A stretch of 5,217 nt of DNA from an uncultured Oscillospiraceae bacterium (GTDB taxonomy: Bacteria; Bacillota; Clostridia; Oscillospirales; Ruminococcaceae), in NCBI GenBank assembly GCA_900543705.1, contig UQSL01000103.1, positions 1-5,217 on the forward strand. Direction: 5' to 3'. Of this stretch, positions 5,088 through 5,217 are shown piece by piece. Position numbers and translations under genes: made by a program. Positions within the stretch are counted from its first letter, which is position 1. Every line of letters begins with the position of its first letter. The notes beneath the pieces are model-generated. The model was not told the DNA's origin, searched no databases, and saw only the letters and a program-made list of their open reading frames with translations.

Positions 5088-5217
5088 GGATAAAAAGACA
5101 GCGACCTTTGGATTTCTCTTTTTGTTTTTTGCCGCTATCGGCGTTATCTTTTCCGTGGTCGGAATCACCCGTGCCATTGGAAAATTTGCGGTTGACAACA
5201 GTGAAAGTGAGAAAATC
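5050..5217 (+). CDS. Unidentified membrane-anchored protein, N-terminal part only
   Basis: I do not recognise this gene. Fifty-six codons are visible and the frame is still open at the window end. Residues 1-16 are highly charged and mostly basic (MEEKRERRKERHKDKK). One hydrophobic segment follows at about 19-40 (FGFLFLFFAAIGVIFSVVGI within it), and after it the chain becomes polar (FAVDNSESEK). This is the pattern of a signal anchor with the N-terminus in the cytoplasm and the bulk outside. The ATG has a good ribosome binding site. The gene overlaps the written 3' end of proA by 38 bases in another frame, so it is probably translated from the proBA transcript. Nothing visible links it to proline synthesis. 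Confidence 0.8.
   Translation, partial: MEEKRERRKERHKDKKTATFGFLFLFFAAIGVIFSVVGITRAIGKFAVDNSESEKI

Overview
The window looks like chromosomal DNA from a Gram-positive bacterium, most likely a member of the Clostridia with roughly balanced G+C. The evidence is the strong AGGAGG-type ribosome binding sites, sigma-A-like promoters with extended -10 elements, a UUG start codon, a glutamate 5-kinase without the PUA domain, and clostridial-looking PNPase and ProA sequences. The family-level placement (something like Oscillospiraceae/Ruminococcaceae) is an impression, not a demonstration.

Layout. Bases 1-85 hold the downstream flank of pnp, and I see no gene or convincing terminator there. Bases 86-2200 (minus strand) encode a complete polynucleotide phosphorylase (pnp). 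Its own promoter lies at about 2368-2397, and the leader of about 160 nt can fold into a long hairpin. Bases 2201-2969 form a 769-base divergent intergenic region without a convincing ordinary gene. From left to right it holds the pnp leader and promoter, a hairpin followed by a T-tract, a very good Shine-Dalgarno ahead of a 10-codon proline-containing mini-ORF, a cluster of complementary GTATCC/GGATACC segments, and the proB promoter and leader. Bases 2970-3746 encode ProB (glutamate 5-kinase). After a 30-base gap, 3777-5087 encode ProA (glutamate-5-semialdehyde dehydrogenase). An unidentified membrane-anchored protein starts at 5050 and runs off the window, overlapping the annotated 3' end of proA.

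How the genes work together. ProB phosphorylates glutamate and ProA reduces the product to glutamate-5-semialdehyde, which cyclises to the precursor that ProC reduces to proline. ProC is not in the window. The two genes are clearly one transcription unit, and the membrane ORF probably belongs to it. PNPase is a housekeeping 3'-5' RNA-degrading enzyme transcribed away from proBA, with no functional link to it beyond sharing the intergenic region.

The core genes are ordinary. The points worth a second look are the C8 tract that changes where proA ends, the long pnp leader hairpin (reminiscent of autoregulated pnp leaders), and the unexplained palindrome/mini-ORF cluster upstream of proB. No mobile element, CRISPR array, tRNA, rRNA or defence system is visible.
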